DNA of 64,000 nt from Mangrovimonas sp. ST2L15 (GCF_001280515.1 NZ_LBIQ01000035.1:186001-250000); one strand, 5' to 3'. Positions 27,759-38,558 are shown, counted from the first letter of the stretch. Program-made: numbers and translations. The notes: generated by a model from the sequence alone, not told the origin.

Positions 27759-28184
27759 ATGAAAATCTTCAAATTCTTTTTACTGCTTTTCTTTGTGTTG
27801 ATTGCTCAAAATGGTTTTTCTCAAAAAAAATCGGCTAAACAATTGGCTCGAGAGGAATATAAGGTTGATACCTTAATAACTCAAGAAGAGCGTTGGAATA
27901 GGCAAGTTTGGTTCAACGATCAAGTGGAGAAAATGAATATGAACGATGATTTGCGAGATGATTATAATTCCATAATAGGCTATCATTATTACAAAGTAAG
28001 TAGGTTGAACGATTTAGATCAAAACTTAAGCCTTCCAGAAATGAAAGAGAAGTTCGATGATGAAATAAAAAAATTAAATATAGAGGCCAAGGGCCTATTA
28101 AGTGAAGAACAGTACCAGATACATTTGGAAAGCGTCGAAACCTTTGTGCACTCTGTTTACAGAAAAATGGGCTTCAATAAATAA
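27759..28184 (+). CDS. Hypothetical secreted protein
   Basis: A 141-residue exported protein: signal peptide 1-21 (ending NGFSQ), then a charged, mostly helical region with pairs of Asp/Glu and Lys. No domain is recognised. The gene has its own intergenic spaces and appears monocistronic, lying between katG and a BamA/TamA-type barrel. Function unknown. Confidence 0.65.
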   Translation: MKIFKFFLLLFFVLIAQNGFSQKKSAKQLAREEYKVDTLITQEERWNRQVWFNDQVEKMNMNDDLRDDYNSIIGYHYYKVSRLNDLDQNLSLPEMKEKFDDEIKKLNIEAKGLLSEEQYQIHLESVETFVHSVYRKMGFNK

Positions 28185-28347
28185 TTTTAAATCAGAATAC
28201 AATTGAAAAATAGGAAGAGGCCTTTAGTCCTTGATGGATTCTGGGCCTTTTTTATTTAAATAGATTTTTCATCTTGATTACTTAAGTTTAAACATAAGCT
28301 CAGATTTAGAATTATTTCATTACTAATAACCAAACAATTCATTATTA

Positions 28348-29418
28348 ATGAAAAAAGCACTATTCATCTTTTCCCTTCTTTTTGTGTCTATGCCTATTTT
28401 AGGTCAGCAAAAGGAGAATGACAGCCTTATGAATAATAAGGAAAAGGATAAAAAGGCCGATTTCACAGTTATGCCCTTTATAAGCTACAATAGAAATTTA
28501 GATTTCATGATTGGAGTCATTCCTATGGTCATGTATCGTCTTCAAGAAAATGATACAATTTCTCCTAAATCCTTATCTGGTGTTTCAGCAGTTTATACGA
28601 CTAATAAGTCATATGTAGTGGGTCTCTTTAATAGATTTTATTTTAAAGAAGACAATTGGAGAGGGACTTTTTATCTTTTTAACGGAGATGTTAACTCCCA
28701 ATTTTTTATGGATGGTTTTGAAAATGCTGGTTTTTATAATTATACAACAAATGCCACCATGTTAAGTGTTGGTGTCCAAAAGAAGATTATTAAGGGTTTT
28801 TATGGGGGACTTAGCTATAACTATGCTAAATATGATACAGACTATGAAGACCAAATCTTGGAGGCAACTACTACCATTACTCACGGTTTAGATTTCAACT
28901 TATTATATGATACGAGAGATAATGTGTATTACCCACATTCAGGTGTAAAGGTGAATGCCAAATGGATTACATACCCTACTTGGTTTGGAAATGATGAGGT
29001 AACCAATCGAATTAAAACAGCTTATAACACCTATTTCCCAATGAGACATGAAAAAGATGTTTTGGCAGCTCGATTTTCAGGGGACTTTGGCCTGGGCAGT
29101 GTGCCTTTTGAGCAACAAACAGTAGTGGGAGGGAAGGATATAAGAGGATATTCGGAAGGAAAGTACCGAGGCAATATCGTTATGGCACTTCAAGGCGAGT
29201 ACCGTTACAACATAAATCGAATAGGCTTTGTTGGATTTGTGGGGGTTGCAACCTTATTTGACTCCGACAATGAGGATTTCAATGGAGAGTTTCTTCCAGG
29301 CGGAGGAATAGGTTATAGATATCAGGCCTTTAAACAAACCAAGTTTAACATCGGTTTGGATGCTGCGTTGGGTAAAGACGACTGGGGTATTTATTTTAGA
29401 ATTGGAGAAGCTTTTTAG
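28348..29418 (+). CDS. BamA/TamA family outer-membrane protein
   Basis: A 356-residue exported barrel of the Omp85 superfamily. The signal peptide ends near residue 20 (LGQQ). Most of the chain is beta-barrel; the lid-loop motif GGKDIRGYSEGKYRGN (about residue 265-280) is the (V/I)RG(Y/F) signature of BamA/TamA, and LYDTRDNVYYPHSGVKV is typical of the barrel. No POTRA domains precede it, as in stand-alone surface-antigen barrels. It ends in a C-terminal IGEAF and is convergent with the PCMD gene. Confidence 0.87.
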   Translation: MKKALFIFSLLFVSMPILGQQKENDSLMNNKEKDKKADFTVMPFISYNRNLDFMIGVIPMVMYRLQENDTISPKSLSGVSAVYTTNKSYVVGLFNRFYFKEDNWRGTFYLFNGDVNSQFFMDGFENAGFYNYTTNATMLSVGVQKKIIKGFYGGLSYNYAKYDTDYEDQILEATTTITHGLDFNLLYDTRDNVYYPHSGVKVNAKWITYPTWFGNDEVTNRIKTAYNTYFPMRHEKDVLAARFSGDFGLGSVPFEQQTVVGGKDIRGYSEGKYRGNIVMALQGEYRYNINRIGFVGFVGVATLFDSDNEDFNGEFLPGGGIGYRYQAFKQTKFNIGLDAALGKDDWGIYFRIGEAF

Positions 29419-29425
29419 TTCAAAT

Positions 29426-30517
29426 TTACTCGTATACCAATTCAATGTCATCTATTATTAAAACACTATCAACCGCTCCAGCAAAATGAGCGCCATCAAA
29501 GCTTGATGAAGCCACAAAGGTTATATGGGTAGAAAGCCCAAATTGAGCCAGATCATCACTTACAAAAATGCCATTCTCCGGGAACATATAGTCTGGGTAA
29601 CTGTTATCTAATTCGCCATAAATAAAGTCCACCTCTTGTGTAGTAAGACTTCCCTGTTCTGCATCACTTCTAAACCAGGCAGTTGCCAACCTTTGAATAT
29701 TTCCAGATTGCCTTATTTCCAAAAGGGCATAAATGTCGCAGGCATCTCCATAATTTAAAGGATTGCCATCTTGATCTTCGTTTTCCGGCCCAGGTGTGTA
29801 TTGGTATTTGAACCGAAGTTTGGTGGGTCTAGCAGCAAAAGGGGTTCCGAATTCAATAGCCGCTTCAGGATCACTTATTTCTATATTATCCGGATTGAAA
29901 TAACCTGTAAAAAGAGACCCAGCTGCAATGGGGGTTCCAAAGGTTCCTGCCAATGGTCCTAAGTCTAAGGTGATTAATTTGGCCGCCAAATTACCGTTGC
30001 CCAGATCTTCTGGGAAAGTTGCTAAATCACCTAGAATTTGAGTGCCTTGGTTTCCAGTACCCCATATGGTTGTGTTGGCATCAGAGCCAGGTTCATAATA
30101 ATTTGATGAAGTGAGATACCATAGATTTAAATCTCCATTGCTTAATTGGGGCGTTTCTGAAGCGACAATAGCTTCAATGGTCCAAGGATGGACAGAACCA
30201 TCCTCTGCAGTAACCATTATAATTTGATTTTCCTGAAGATTCAAAACATCGCCTACAGATTTATCGGCATAAGCAAAAGATGATATTTCTAATGTTTCAA
30301 GAGTAATTTGCGTTAAATCCACACCGCCTGGAATTTCTACCTTAACCAGAAGACTGTCGGTTAATATAATGGCATTTCCAGCTTGGTTGCTAACCAAAAT
30401 CTCTTTGATATTGCCGTAGGAAGATGCTCCAAAATAATCTTCTTCAACACATGAATTCAAGAATGAGCTAGCTAACGTAATTAAAAAAATAAAGATGATC
30501 TTTTTCATGATTCCCAT
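29426..30517 (-). CDS. PCMD domain lipoprotein
   Basis: A 363-residue lipoprotein (lipobox near FLNSC; signal in residues 1-23). The PCMD (putative carbohydrate metabolism domain) occupies the C-terminal two-thirds, with ARPTKLRFKYQYTPGPENED, GDACDIYALLE and HITFVASSSFDGAHFAGAVD, ending IDDIELVYE. This family is typical of Bacteroidota and is thought to bind glycans. It is the second gene of a pair with the beta-barrel gene (2-base gap); an internal ATG at 30508 is an alternative start. Confidence 0.88.
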   Translation of the reverse strand: MGIMKKIIFIFLITLASSFLNSCVEEDYFGASSYGNIKEILVSNQAGNAIILTDSLLVKVEIPGGVDLTQITLETLEISSFAYADKSVGDVLNLQENQIIMVTAEDGSVHPWTIEAIVASETPQLSNGDLNLWYLTSSNYYEPGSDANTTIWGTGNQGTQILGDLATFPEDLGNGNLAAKLITLDLGPLAGTFGTPIAAGSLFTGYFNPDNIEISDPEAAIEFGTPFAARPTKLRFKYQYTPGPENEDQDGNPLNYGDACDIYALLEIRQSGNIQRLATAWFRSDAEQGSLTTQEVDFIYGELDNSYPDYMFPENGIFVSDDLAQFGLSTHITFVASSSFDGAHFAGAVDSVLIIDDIELVYE

Positions 30518-30519
30518 TG

Positions 30520-31290
30520 TTATTTTCCAGCTCCAAAATAATAGGCAAGACCTAGTTGAAGGGATAAAATATTGATTTCAAAATCAACATTTTGAGTGGT
30601 TCTTTTAGATGCTTCCGTGTTATTGACGGTTCGTTCTCGTGTATTTATCTCATATCCAAGGACATTCAATCCAATTTCAAGAGCAAAGTTTTCCATCGCA
30701 AAAAAGGTGACTCCTGGACTCAAACCTAAACGAAACCTATTATTGGTAGTGTACGTCTTATTGATTTCATCCATGTTTGAAATATCCCTGGTAAGGCTCG
30801 TGCTTCTACCGTAGGTAATCCCAATTTCTGTAAAAAAGCTTAAACGCTCATTGGCTGTTAATGGAACTGCTGTTCTCAAAAATGGCGTGATGGCAAATCC
30901 TCGAGAGATCGTATTAGAATAAATGGTGTCACTGTCTTTTAGGACTAATCCACTAAATTTATCTTGATTGTAATTCAGGTTTACCCCCAACATGGCATAA
31001 TTCCCAATAAAATATCCGCCCTTTAAATTAAGGTCATATTTATTTTGGTTACCATCAATTACCTGACGCAAAAGAAGGTCTGTGTTTTCCAATTTTCTGT
31101 CTTCAAGAGACATGGCAAAACCTACATAAACGTTACGCTTCTTAAAGGGTTTGAATTTGGAATTATAATAGGTGGAAATTAAATCGTAAGGGGTATAGGT
31201 ACTATCCTTCTTTTGCTCTTTGTCTTGAGCTAAAACCATGAGAGGCAAAAGAAAGATGAATAAATAAATGAATAAACCCTTTGCTTTCAT
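30520..31290 (-). CDS. Outer-membrane beta-barrel protein
   Basis: A 256-residue exported protein: signal peptide 1-21, then repeated beta-strand segments with aromatic ends (FALEIGLNVLGYEINTR, LSLQLGLAYYFG). It is likely an OmpA-like or porin-type barrel without a periplasmic domain. Substrate unknown. Co-transcribed with the PCMD gene (2-base spacing) and divergent from the arylsulfatase cluster. Confidence 0.75.
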   Translation of the reverse strand: MKAKGLFIYLFIFLLPLMVLAQDKEQKKDSTYTPYDLISTYYNSKFKPFKKRNVYVGFAMSLEDRKLENTDLLLRQVIDGNQNKYDLNLKGGYFIGNYAMLGVNLNYNQDKFSGLVLKDSDTIYSNTISRGFAITPFLRTAVPLTANERLSFFTEIGITYGRSTSLTRDISNMDEINKTYTTNNRFRLGLSPGVTFFAMENFALEIGLNVLGYEINTRERTVNNTEASKRTTQNVDFEINILSLQLGLAYYFGAGK

Positions 31291-31643
31291 GAAACTGTAA
31301 TATCTTAATGATTAATTCTTGAAATTATTCTATTGAAAAGATACATAAATTTCATGAGATTTCTAGTTTAAATCATATGGTAAATAGTGAGTTAAATAAT
31401 AAATGTCATAAGATTTAAAAAGTAAAAATGGGAATTTTATTAGGCTTGATTCTTTAAAATTCCTAGTTATACTCTGGAGTTTCAAACTTTCTGCTATTTA
31501 TGGTGAGAATATAAGTAGTTTCTTAACAGTAATTTTAAATAGTTTCTATTGTAGTGTTCTTTTTTTCAGTAACTTAGGAATTGTATTGGTTAAGCCATTT
31601 AATTTTTAAGCTATCAAACATCTTTAATTTTAAACAATCTATT
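31291..31643. other. Intergenic region between the barrel and the sulfatase cluster
   Basis: About 350 bases, AT-rich, with no ORF that looks real. A possible promoter for the sulfatase gene is TTG (31549-31551), an 18-base spacer and TAACTTAG (31570-31577, one mismatch to TAnnTTTG). No terminator or repeat was noticed. Confidence 0.45.
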
Positions 31644-33206
31644 ATGAGAAAATTAAATTACTTCAAAACACTTGTTTTGACTTTAATGCTTATTCCTTGT
31701 TTATCGATTGCCCAAAAAAAGCCAAATATTTTGGTGCTTTGGGGAGACGATATCGGTACTTGGAACATCAGCCACAATAATCGTGGTATGATGGGTTACA
31801 AAACGCCAAATATTGACAAAATAGCTAAAGAAGGTGTCGCATTTACAGATTACTATGCACAACAATCTTGTACTGCTGGTCGTGCGGCTTTTATAGGTGG
31901 TAATGTACCCGTGAGAACCGGAATGACCAAAGTTGGTTTACCTGGAGCCGAACAGGGCTGGCAAGAAACAGATGTGACTATGGCGACTGTTTTAAAAAGT
32001 CAAGGATATGCTACAGGGCAATTTGGTAAAAACCATCAAGGCGATTTAGATACGCATTTACCTACTAATCATGGTTTTGATGAATTCTTGGGGAATCTTT
32101 ACCATCTAAATGCAGAGGAAGAACCAGAGAATTATGATTATCCTGGAGATATGGTCATGAAGGATGGCCAAACTTTTAGAGAAAAGTTTGGGCCTAGAGG
32201 TGTACTTCATACCTGGGCAGATGGTAAGGGAGGTCAACGCATAGAAGATACGGGCCCATTAACCAAAAAGAGAATGGAAACCATAGATGATGAAACATCA
32301 GATGCAGCGATAGAATTTATCAAAAAGCAAGTGAAGGCAGGTAAGCCCTTTTTTGTTTGGTGGAATGGAACAAGAATGCACTTTAGAACCCACGTGAAAG
32401 AAGAGCGCAGACACAAAGGTCATGACGAATACACTGACGGAATGATTGAACACGATATGCATGTGGGTAAATTTTTGACTTTATTAGACGAATTAGGAAT
32501 TACTGATAATACTATCGTAATGTATTCCACTGATAATGGACCACACTACAACACATGGCCAGATGCTGGAACAACGCCTTTTAGAGGTGAGAAAAACTCT
32601 AACTGGGAGGGAGCCTATCGCGTACCTGCTTTTGTAAAATGGCCAGGGCATTGGCAAAAGGATGTTACTCTAAATGGTATTGTAGCCCATGAAGACTGGT
32701 TGCCAACCTTTGCTGCTGCTGCAGGAGCACCTGGAATTAAAGAGAAAATCAAAGCTGGAGTCACTTTAAATGGACGCAGCTATAAAAACTACATTGATGG
32801 ATATGACATGAATGATTATTTATCTGGAAAAACCGAAGAATCCCCCCGACATGAATTTTGGTATGTTAATGATGATGGTCAAATTGTAGCAGCACGATAT
32901 GATGATTGGAAGGTGGTGTTTCTTGAAAATAGAGGCGTGCAGTTTGGAGTATGGATGGAGCCCTTTACAGAATTACGTGTTCCTGTGATTGAAAATTTAA
33001 GAAGAGATCCGTTTGAAAAAGCCCAACATAATGCCAATGTGTATTATGATTGGTTATTAGATCGCGCTTATGTTTTAGTGCCTATTCAACAATTGGCAGC
33101 TCAATTTTTAATGACTATGAAAGAGTATCCTCCTAGTCAAACACCTGGTTCTTTTAATTTGAGTTCCATCGAAGAAAAACTAAAATCAACTATGGGGGGT
33201 CGATAA
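31644..33206 (+). CDS. Arylsulfatase (copy 1), secreted
   Basis: A 520-residue type I sulfatase that hydrolyses sulfate esters. The start is set at the ATG 31644 because the upstream extension to 31581 is not signal-like. The signal peptide ends at about residue 24 (SIAQ). The first metal-binding motif is NILVLWGDDIG; the formylglycine site is SCTAGR with Cys76 (CxAxR type). STDNGPHYNTWP adds the later Asp/Asn ligand motif. It is part of a cluster of three related sulfatases and requires cysteine oxidation by a maturase not found here. Terminator after the gene. Confidence 0.9.
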   Translation: MRKLNYFKTLVLTLMLIPCLSIAQKKPNILVLWGDDIGTWNISHNNRGMMGYKTPNIDKIAKEGVAFTDYYAQQSCTAGRAAFIGGNVPVRTGMTKVGLPGAEQGWQETDVTMATVLKSQGYATGQFGKNHQGDLDTHLPTNHGFDEFLGNLYHLNAEEEPENYDYPGDMVMKDGQTFREKFGPRGVLHTWADGKGGQRIEDTGPLTKKRMETIDDETSDAAIEFIKKQVKAGKPFFVWWNGTRMHFRTHVKEERRHKGHDEYTDGMIEHDMHVGKFLTLLDELGITDNTIVMYSTDNGPHYNTWPDAGTTPFRGEKNSNWEGAYRVPAFVKWPGHWQKDVTLNGIVAHEDWLPTFAAAAGAPGIKEKIKAGVTLNGRSYKNYIDGYDMNDYLSGKTEESPRHEFWYVNDDGQIVAARYDDWKVVFLENRGVQFGVWMEPFTELRVPVIENLRRDPFEKAQHNANVYYDWLLDRAYVLVPIQQLAAQFLMTMKEYPPSQTPGSFNLSSIEEKLKSTMGGR

Positions 33207-33226
33207 AAATTCATCTCATTTAATAT

Positions 33227-33257
33227 AAAGAGCCATAATTTATGGCTCTTTTTTTAT
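33227..33257 (+). terminator. Terminator after sulfatase 1
   Basis: AAAGAGCCATAA/TTATGGCTCTTT is a perfect stem with a short loop followed by a T-run. Confidence 0.88.
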
Positions 33258-33433
33258 TAATTCTATATAAAATATTTTGTGGAATTTACTTACAATAATT
33301 GACTGTTAAAATCATTTTTGTTTCTATTTTTAAGGTGGTATTTGGTTGATTTTTATTAACTTCATGCTCCTTTTAAGTTAATAGCAATCAAACGAGTTCA
33401 TTTTAATTATAAACTTATATAAACGTAACTCTT

Positions 33434-34990
33434 ATGAAAAAACAAGTTGCTATTAAAAGATTAGTTATACTCAATCTTCTTTTATTTTCCATTTTATCGT
33501 TTTCTCAAGACAAGAAACCCAACATTTTAATCATTTTTCCAGATGATGTGGGTTGGAGTAACGTAAGTGCGTATGGCAATGGCGTTATGGGATACACAAC
33601 GCCTAACATAGACCGCATCGCTGAGGAAGGGGTTAAGTTTACCGAGCATTATGCACAGCCAAGCTGTACGGCAGGACGCGCTGCACTAATAACTGGGCAA
33701 TACCCTATAAGAAGTGGTATGACTACCGTAGGTAGACCAGGTGGCCCACTTGGACTTAAAAAGGAGTCTCCAACCCTTGCCGAAGTACTTAAAGAACAAG
33801 GCTATGCCACTGGACAATTTGGGAAAAACCATTTAGGTGATCTTAATTCCCATTTGCCAACGGTTCATGGGTTTGATGAATTCTTTGGAAACCTATATCA
33901 TCTAAATACACAAGAAGAATATCAGCAAAAGGACTATCCGCAAGATCCAGAGTTTTTTAAAAAATATGGGACTCGTGGGGTATTACATACCTGGGCTACT
34001 GATGGCGACGATACTACTGTAGATCCACGTTTTGGTAAGGTCGGTAAACAAAAGATTGAAGACACTGGGCAACTTTCAAAAGAACGCATGGAAACCGTAG
34101 ATGAAGAGTTTATGGCAGCGTCCATCGATTTTATTAAAAGAGCTCAAAAAGATGGTAAACCTTACTTTGTTTGGTTTAATCCAAGTAGAATGCACATGTA
34201 TACCCATTTAAAACCAGAAAACCGCTATTTAGCACAGCCTTATACTACAGAACACGACTTTTATGGTAGTGGTATGATGGAACATGATATGATGATAGGT
34301 GAAATGCTGGATAAACTAGAAAAAATGGGTGCTTTAGAAAACACCATTGTTGTCTATTCTACTGATAATGGACCAGAACACAGTGCTCGTTTACATGGTG
34401 GGACCACACCATTTAGAGGTGAAAAGATGACCACATATGAAGGCGGCGTTCGCGTTCCTATGATGGTTATGTGGAAAGATCATATTCCTGCTGGTAAAAC
34501 ACTTAGTGGCATTCAATCGCATATGGATATTTTTACAACTATAGCAGCCGCGGCAGGTGTTCCTGATGTAGCCGATAAAATGATGAAAGAGAAAAAACAA
34601 TATATCGATGGGGTTAATAACCTGGATTATTGGTTAGGTAAAAGTGAAAATAGTAATCGTAATAACTTTATATATTATCACGAATCTACGATAAGAGCTA
34701 TTAGAATTAATCAATGGAAGCTACACTTTGAAACAAGCGAAAACTATTACGCGCCATATGAAAAACAAAAGTTTCCTATTATGTATAACATCCATTTCGA
34801 TCCTTATGAAAGTTTTGATAACCTAACAGATCGTTCAGATATCGTACAAAAGAAACAATTCTTAAATGAACCTGTTCAAGAAATTCTTGGTGAACATATT
34901 AAATCACTTCAAGAATATCCGCCTGTACAAAAAGCAGCCACGTTAGATTTCTCTGAACTTGTAAAACAACTAGGAGAAGGTAAACAATAG
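33434..34990 (+). CDS. Arylsulfatase (copy 2), secreted
   Basis: A 518-residue type I sulfatase. Signal peptide 1-25 (ending LSFSQ). The metal site motif is IIFPDDVG (with FPDD instead of WGDD), the formylglycine site is PSCTAGR (Cys78), and [20 protein letters not shown] carries the later ligand motif. Its sequence is close to copies 1 and 3 (shared [12 protein letters not shown] and [14 protein letters not shown]), so it is likely a duplicate with possibly different specificity. It has a long 5' spacing (228 bases) and a weak terminator after it. Confidence 0.9.
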   Translation: MKKQVAIKRLVILNLLLFSILSFSQDKKPNILIIFPDDVGWSNVSAYGNGVMGYTTPNIDRIAEEGVKFTEHYAQPSCTAGRAALITGQYPIRSGMTTVGRPGGPLGLKKESPTLAEVLKEQGYATGQFGKNHLGDLNSHLPTVHGFDEFFGNLYHLNTQEEYQQKDYPQDPEFFKKYGTRGVLHTWATDGDDTTVDPRFGKVGKQKIEDTGQLSKERMETVDEEFMAASIDFIKRAQKDGKPYFVWFNPSRMHMYTHLKPENRYLAQPYTTEHDFYGSGMMEHDMMIGEMLDKLEKMGALENTIVVYSTDNGPEHSARLHGGTTPFRGEKMTTYEGGVRVPMMVMWKDHIPAGKTLSGIQSHMDIFTTIAAAAGVPDVADKMMKEKKQYIDGVNNLDYWLGKSENSNRNNFIYYHESTIRAIRINQWKLHFETSENYYAPYEKQKFPIMYNIHFDPYESFDNLTDRSDIVQKKQFLNEPVQEILGEHIKSLQEYPPVQKAATLDFSELVKQLGEGKQ

Positions 34991-35036
34991 GAAATTTATA
35001 TTGACTAGATAAAACTAAATAATTTAAAAGAAAACA

Positions 35037-35075
35037 AAAAGGAACTAGAAAAGCCAAAATATTCCAGTTCCTTTT
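35037..35075 (+). terminator. Possible weak terminator
   Basis: AAAAGGAACT pairs with AGTTCCTTTT across a 19-base loop, but the T-run is short (TTTTG), so its strength is doubtful. Confidence 0.45.
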
Positions 35076-35175
35076 GTCCCTGAAATACAGAAGGTAACTG
35101 CATCCGAGATTTTATATCTGGATTGCAGAGGATTTAAATCTCGCATATCGAGTAAGAATTAATAATCCATGAACC

Positions 35176-36885
35176 ATGATAAGAAAATCAGGTCTTATTT
35201 TCATTGCCCTTTTAACGCTGTTTTCGTGTAATCAAAAAAAGGAGAAGGAACCAGAAGCTATTTCTTCAAACCAAACCATGTATTTCAATGGGGATATCAT
35301 TACCATGGAAGGAGATGCTCCTGACTATGCCGAAGCTCTAGTGGAAGAGGATGGTAAGATTATTTTTGTGGGAGCAAAAGATTTGGCTTTAACCAATTAT
35401 GAAAATGCCAAACAAGTTGATCTGGAAGGTAAAACCATGGTTCCTGGCTTTGTTGATGGGCACATTCATTTTTCAGCGTTAGGATCCCAAGCATTGGCTG
35501 CTAATTTACTAGCTGAACCCGATGGAAAAGTAGAAACGGTTGATAATTTGGTTGCTGAGCTTATAGATTGGTCCGAAAATAATGATACGTCTTTATTTGG
35601 GGGCTGGATTGTTGGTATTGGTTATGATGATGCCATCCTAGGAAGGCACCCCAATAAAAACGACCTTAATAAAGTTTCAATCGATATTCCAGTTATGGCA
35701 ACCCATATTTCTGGTCATTTCATGACTGTGAACAGTAAGGGTCTCGAGGTACTAGGTATAACATCTGAAATAAAAGATCCAGAAGGGGGCCAAATAAGAA
35801 GGGTCAATGGTACAATGGAACCAGACGGCACCTTAGATGAGCTAGCTGCAATTCCTCATATGTTGAAGATACTTTCTCCAACCGAGCCTGATAAGATTGA
35901 TAAATTTACGGATGCCGCTCAAAAGTTGGCTTTTAGTTATGGTTATACAACAGCTCAGGAAGGTAGAACTACCTCGAGCCATGAAGCTTTAACAAGTTTT
36001 GCACAAAGTGGCAAACTTAAAATTGATGTACCTGCTTATATTGATTACTCCAGGCCAGAACTCATGGCTACCGAATGGTTCAGTAAAACCTATAAAAATC
36101 ACTATCGTATCGCTGGATATAAACTTACCTTGGATGGATCACCACAAGGAAGGACAGCTTGGAGAACGCAACCTTATTTAATGCCTCCTCCTGGGGCAGA
36201 TAAGAATTATAAAGGGTACCCAGCACTTCCAGATGAGGCAAAGGTTCAGAAAATAGTTGATACATGCTTTGCAAATAATTGGCAGTTATTAACTCATGCC
36301 AATGGAGATGCCGCCATTGATCAAATGATAAACGCCATATCAAAAGCTGCTGAAAAATATGGAAATACGGAAAGGAGAAATGTTTTAATTCATGGTCAGT
36401 ATCTTAGGTATGATCAAATTGACAGCTTGGCGAAATATGATATCATACCATCGCTTTTCCCAATGCATACCTATTATTGGGGAGATTGGCATAAACAAAT
36501 AATTGGAGAAGAGCTAGGTGATAAAATCAGCCCTATCAAAACTGCCTTGGAAAAATGTGGAGTCGTGACGAGCCATACAGATGCTCCGGTGGCACTGCCT
36601 AATTTAATGATGATTCTTTGGACTACTGTAAACAGGGTTTCTAGAAGCAGTAAAGTAATTGGAGAGACTGAAAAATTGACGCCCTATGAGGCGTTAAAGG
36701 CCATTACCATTTGGGGAGCCTACCAACATTTTGAAGAAGATCGAAAAGGTACCCTTGCACCGGGCAAAATGGCTGACCTTGTAATTTTAGATAAAAATCC
36801 ATTAAAAATTGACCCTATGAAAATTAAAGACATAAAAGTGTTTAAAACGATTAAAGAGGGTGAAGTAGTATTTGAATTAAAATAA
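35176..36885 (+). CDS. YtcJ-like amidohydrolase lipoprotein
   Basis: A 569-residue metal-dependent hydrolase of the amidohydrolase superfamily (YtcJ/Amidohydro_3 type). Lipobox LFSC at Cys18. The HxH metal motif is GFVDGHIHFSALG (His96, His98); LLTHANGDAAIDQMI, LIHGQYLRYDQI and VTSHTDAPVALPN give further metal and substrate ligands. Probable role: hydrolysis of an amide or cyclic compound in the periplasm; substrate unknown. It sits between sulfatase 2 and sulfatase 3, which suggests a shared substrate pathway. Confidence 0.88.
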   Translation: MIRKSGLIFIALLTLFSCNQKKEKEPEAISSNQTMYFNGDIITMEGDAPDYAEALVEEDGKIIFVGAKDLALTNYENAKQVDLEGKTMVPGFVDGHIHFSALGSQALAANLLAEPDGKVETVDNLVAELIDWSENNDTSLFGGWIVGIGYDDAILGRHPNKNDLNKVSIDIPVMATHISGHFMTVNSKGLEVLGITSEIKDPEGGQIRRVNGTMEPDGTLDELAAIPHMLKILSPTEPDKIDKFTDAAQKLAFSYGYTTAQEGRTTSSHEALTSFAQSGKLKIDVPAYIDYSRPELMATEWFSKTYKNHYRIAGYKLTLDGSPQGRTAWRTQPYLMPPPGADKNYKGYPALPDEAKVQKIVDTCFANNWQLLTHANGDAAIDQMINAISKAAEKYGNTERRNVLIHGQYLRYDQIDSLAKYDIIPSLFPMHTYYWGDWHKQIIGEELGDKISPIKTALEKCGVVTSHTDAPVALPNLMMILWTTVNRVSRSSKVIGETEKLTPYEALKAITIWGAYQHFEEDRKGTLAPGKMADLVILDKNPLKIDPMKIKDIKVFKTIKEGEVVFELK

Positions 36886-36892
36886 TGTTTTT

Positions 36893-36910
36893 TGATAATG
36901 ATCATTATCA
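36893..36910. promoter_or_regulatory. 18-bp perfect palindrome, Fur-box-like
   Basis: TGATAATGATCATTATCA is a perfect palindrome starting 7 bases after the amidohydrolase stop and ending 47 bases before the sulfatase 3 ATG. The half-site GATAAT/ATTATC is the same as in Fur-type operators. The 16-bp core differs from the standard 19-bp box by three missing central bases, so another metalloregulator is also possible. Confidence 0.45.
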
Positions 36911-36957
36911 TAAACTCAAAGCTAATAAATCAAGTTATTAATTCTAAAGTTAAATTT

Positions 36958-38538
36958 ATGAGTACTTTTTTACGTAAACGGATTATTATCCCAATAGTGT
37001 TTTTATTGCCACTATTGGGATGGAGCCAGCAAAAACCCAATATCTTGGTGATTTGGGGGGATGACATTGGCTGGCAAAATGTAAGTGCCTATGGAATGGG
37101 GACTATGGGGTATACAACACCCAACATTGATAAAATTGGGAATGATGGAATTAAATTTACCGATCACTATGCGCAACCCAGTTGTACAGCGGGAAGGGCA
37201 GCCTTTATTACTGGGCAGTATCCCATAAGAAGTGGGATGACCACAGTGGGGCAACCAGGGGATGCCTTAGGCTTGCAAGCTGCATCTCCATGTTTGGCTG
37301 AGGTGTTGAAGGCAGAGGGATATGCTACAGGACATTTTGGTAAAAATCACTTAGGAGACCGTAATGAACATTTGCCTACTGCACATGGTTTTGATGAGTT
37401 CTATGGTAATTTATATCATTTAAATACTCAAGAGGAGTCTGAGCAACGTGATTATCAAAATTTTGCTAAAGAGTATTCTGGAGATTTAGAAAGTTACGAA
37501 AAGAAATTTGGAACGCGAGGTGTTATTCACTCGTGGGCTACCAATAAAATGGATAATACCGATGATCCCAGATTTGGCGTTGTTGGGAAGCAACGAATTG
37601 AAGACACGGGGCCTCTTACTCAAGAGCGCATGAAAAATTTTGATGCAGGTGAGGTTATTCCTGTTGCCGAAGATTTTATGAAACGCGCTAAAGCGGATGG
37701 TAAACCCTTCTTTGTTTGGTTAAATACTTCAAGAATGCACTTGTATACGCGCTTAAATGAGGAGTGGCGATACGCCGCAGAGAAATATACTTCAGAAGCT
37801 GATTATTATGGTAGCGGGATGATGCAACATGATCATGATGTGGGATTGGTGTTGGAATTTTTAAAAGCCAATGGTCTTGATGAAAATACCATTATTTGGT
37901 ATTCAACAGATAATGGTCCTGAACACAATTCTTGGCCTCACGGAGGAACTACTCCTTTTAGGGGAGAAAAAATGGGGACTACTGAAGGAGGTGTAAGAGT
38001 ACCAAGTATGGTAAAATGGCCAGGAGTTATTGAGCCCGGACAAGTCAAAAATGGAATTCAGGCACATATGGATATGTTCACTTCTTTAGCTGCTGCTGCA
38101 GGTGTGCCAGATGCGGCCGATTTGTTGATGAAGCAAAAGAAACAATACATTGATGGCGTTAACAATCTGCCGTATTGGAAGGGGGAAACCAATAGATCGG
38201 AAAGAGATATGTTTTATTATTATTATGAGAGTAAGCTAAATGCCGTAAGAATGGGACCATGGAAATTCCACTTTATATATAAGGAAACTTATTATGGAAC
38301 AGCTGAGGCCAGAACGGCACCATTAATATTTAATTTAAGAATGGATCCTTTTGAAAGCTATGACTCTGAAGATGCTTATGGGCATCTTATGCAAAAGGTA
38401 TCTTGGTTAATGGCCCCAATGGGAGAGCAAATGAATAAACATATTAAAACACTTTTGGATTACCCACCAGTACAAGGGGGTAAAAGTTTTGATATGTCTA
38501 GTGTGATGGATGCCGTTGTTAAAAAGGGACATCAGTAA
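36958..38538 (+). CDS. Arylsulfatase (copy 3), secreted
   Basis: A 526-residue type I sulfatase from the ATG at 36958; the extension to 36892 runs through the palindrome and is unlikely to be coding. Signal peptide 1-24 (GWSQ). [16 protein letters not shown], the formylglycine site PSCTAGR (Cys76) and [19 protein letters not shown] are present. It is most similar to copies 1 and 2, suggesting local duplication. The upstream palindrome suggests regulation separate from the earlier copies. Confidence 0.9.
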   Translation: MSTFLRKRIIIPIVFLLPLLGWSQQKPNILVIWGDDIGWQNVSAYGMGTMGYTTPNIDKIGNDGIKFTDHYAQPSCTAGRAAFITGQYPIRSGMTTVGQPGDALGLQAASPCLAEVLKAEGYATGHFGKNHLGDRNEHLPTAHGFDEFYGNLYHLNTQEESEQRDYQNFAKEYSGDLESYEKKFGTRGVIHSWATNKMDNTDDPRFGVVGKQRIEDTGPLTQERMKNFDAGEVIPVAEDFMKRAKADGKPFFVWLNTSRMHLYTRLNEEWRYAAEKYTSEADYYGSGMMQHDHDVGLVLEFLKANGLDENTIIWYSTDNGPEHNSWPHGGTTPFRGEKMGTTEGGVRVPSMVKWPGVIEPGQVKNGIQAHMDMFTSLAAAAGVPDAADLLMKQKKQYIDGVNNLPYWKGETNRSERDMFYYYYESKLNAVRMGPWKFHFIYKETYYGTAEARTAPLIFNLRMDPFESYDSEDAYGHLMQKVSWLMAPMGEQMNKHIKTLLDYPPVQGGKSFDMSSVMDAVVKKGHQ

Positions 38539-38558
38539 CCTTAATATTCAAGTAATAG

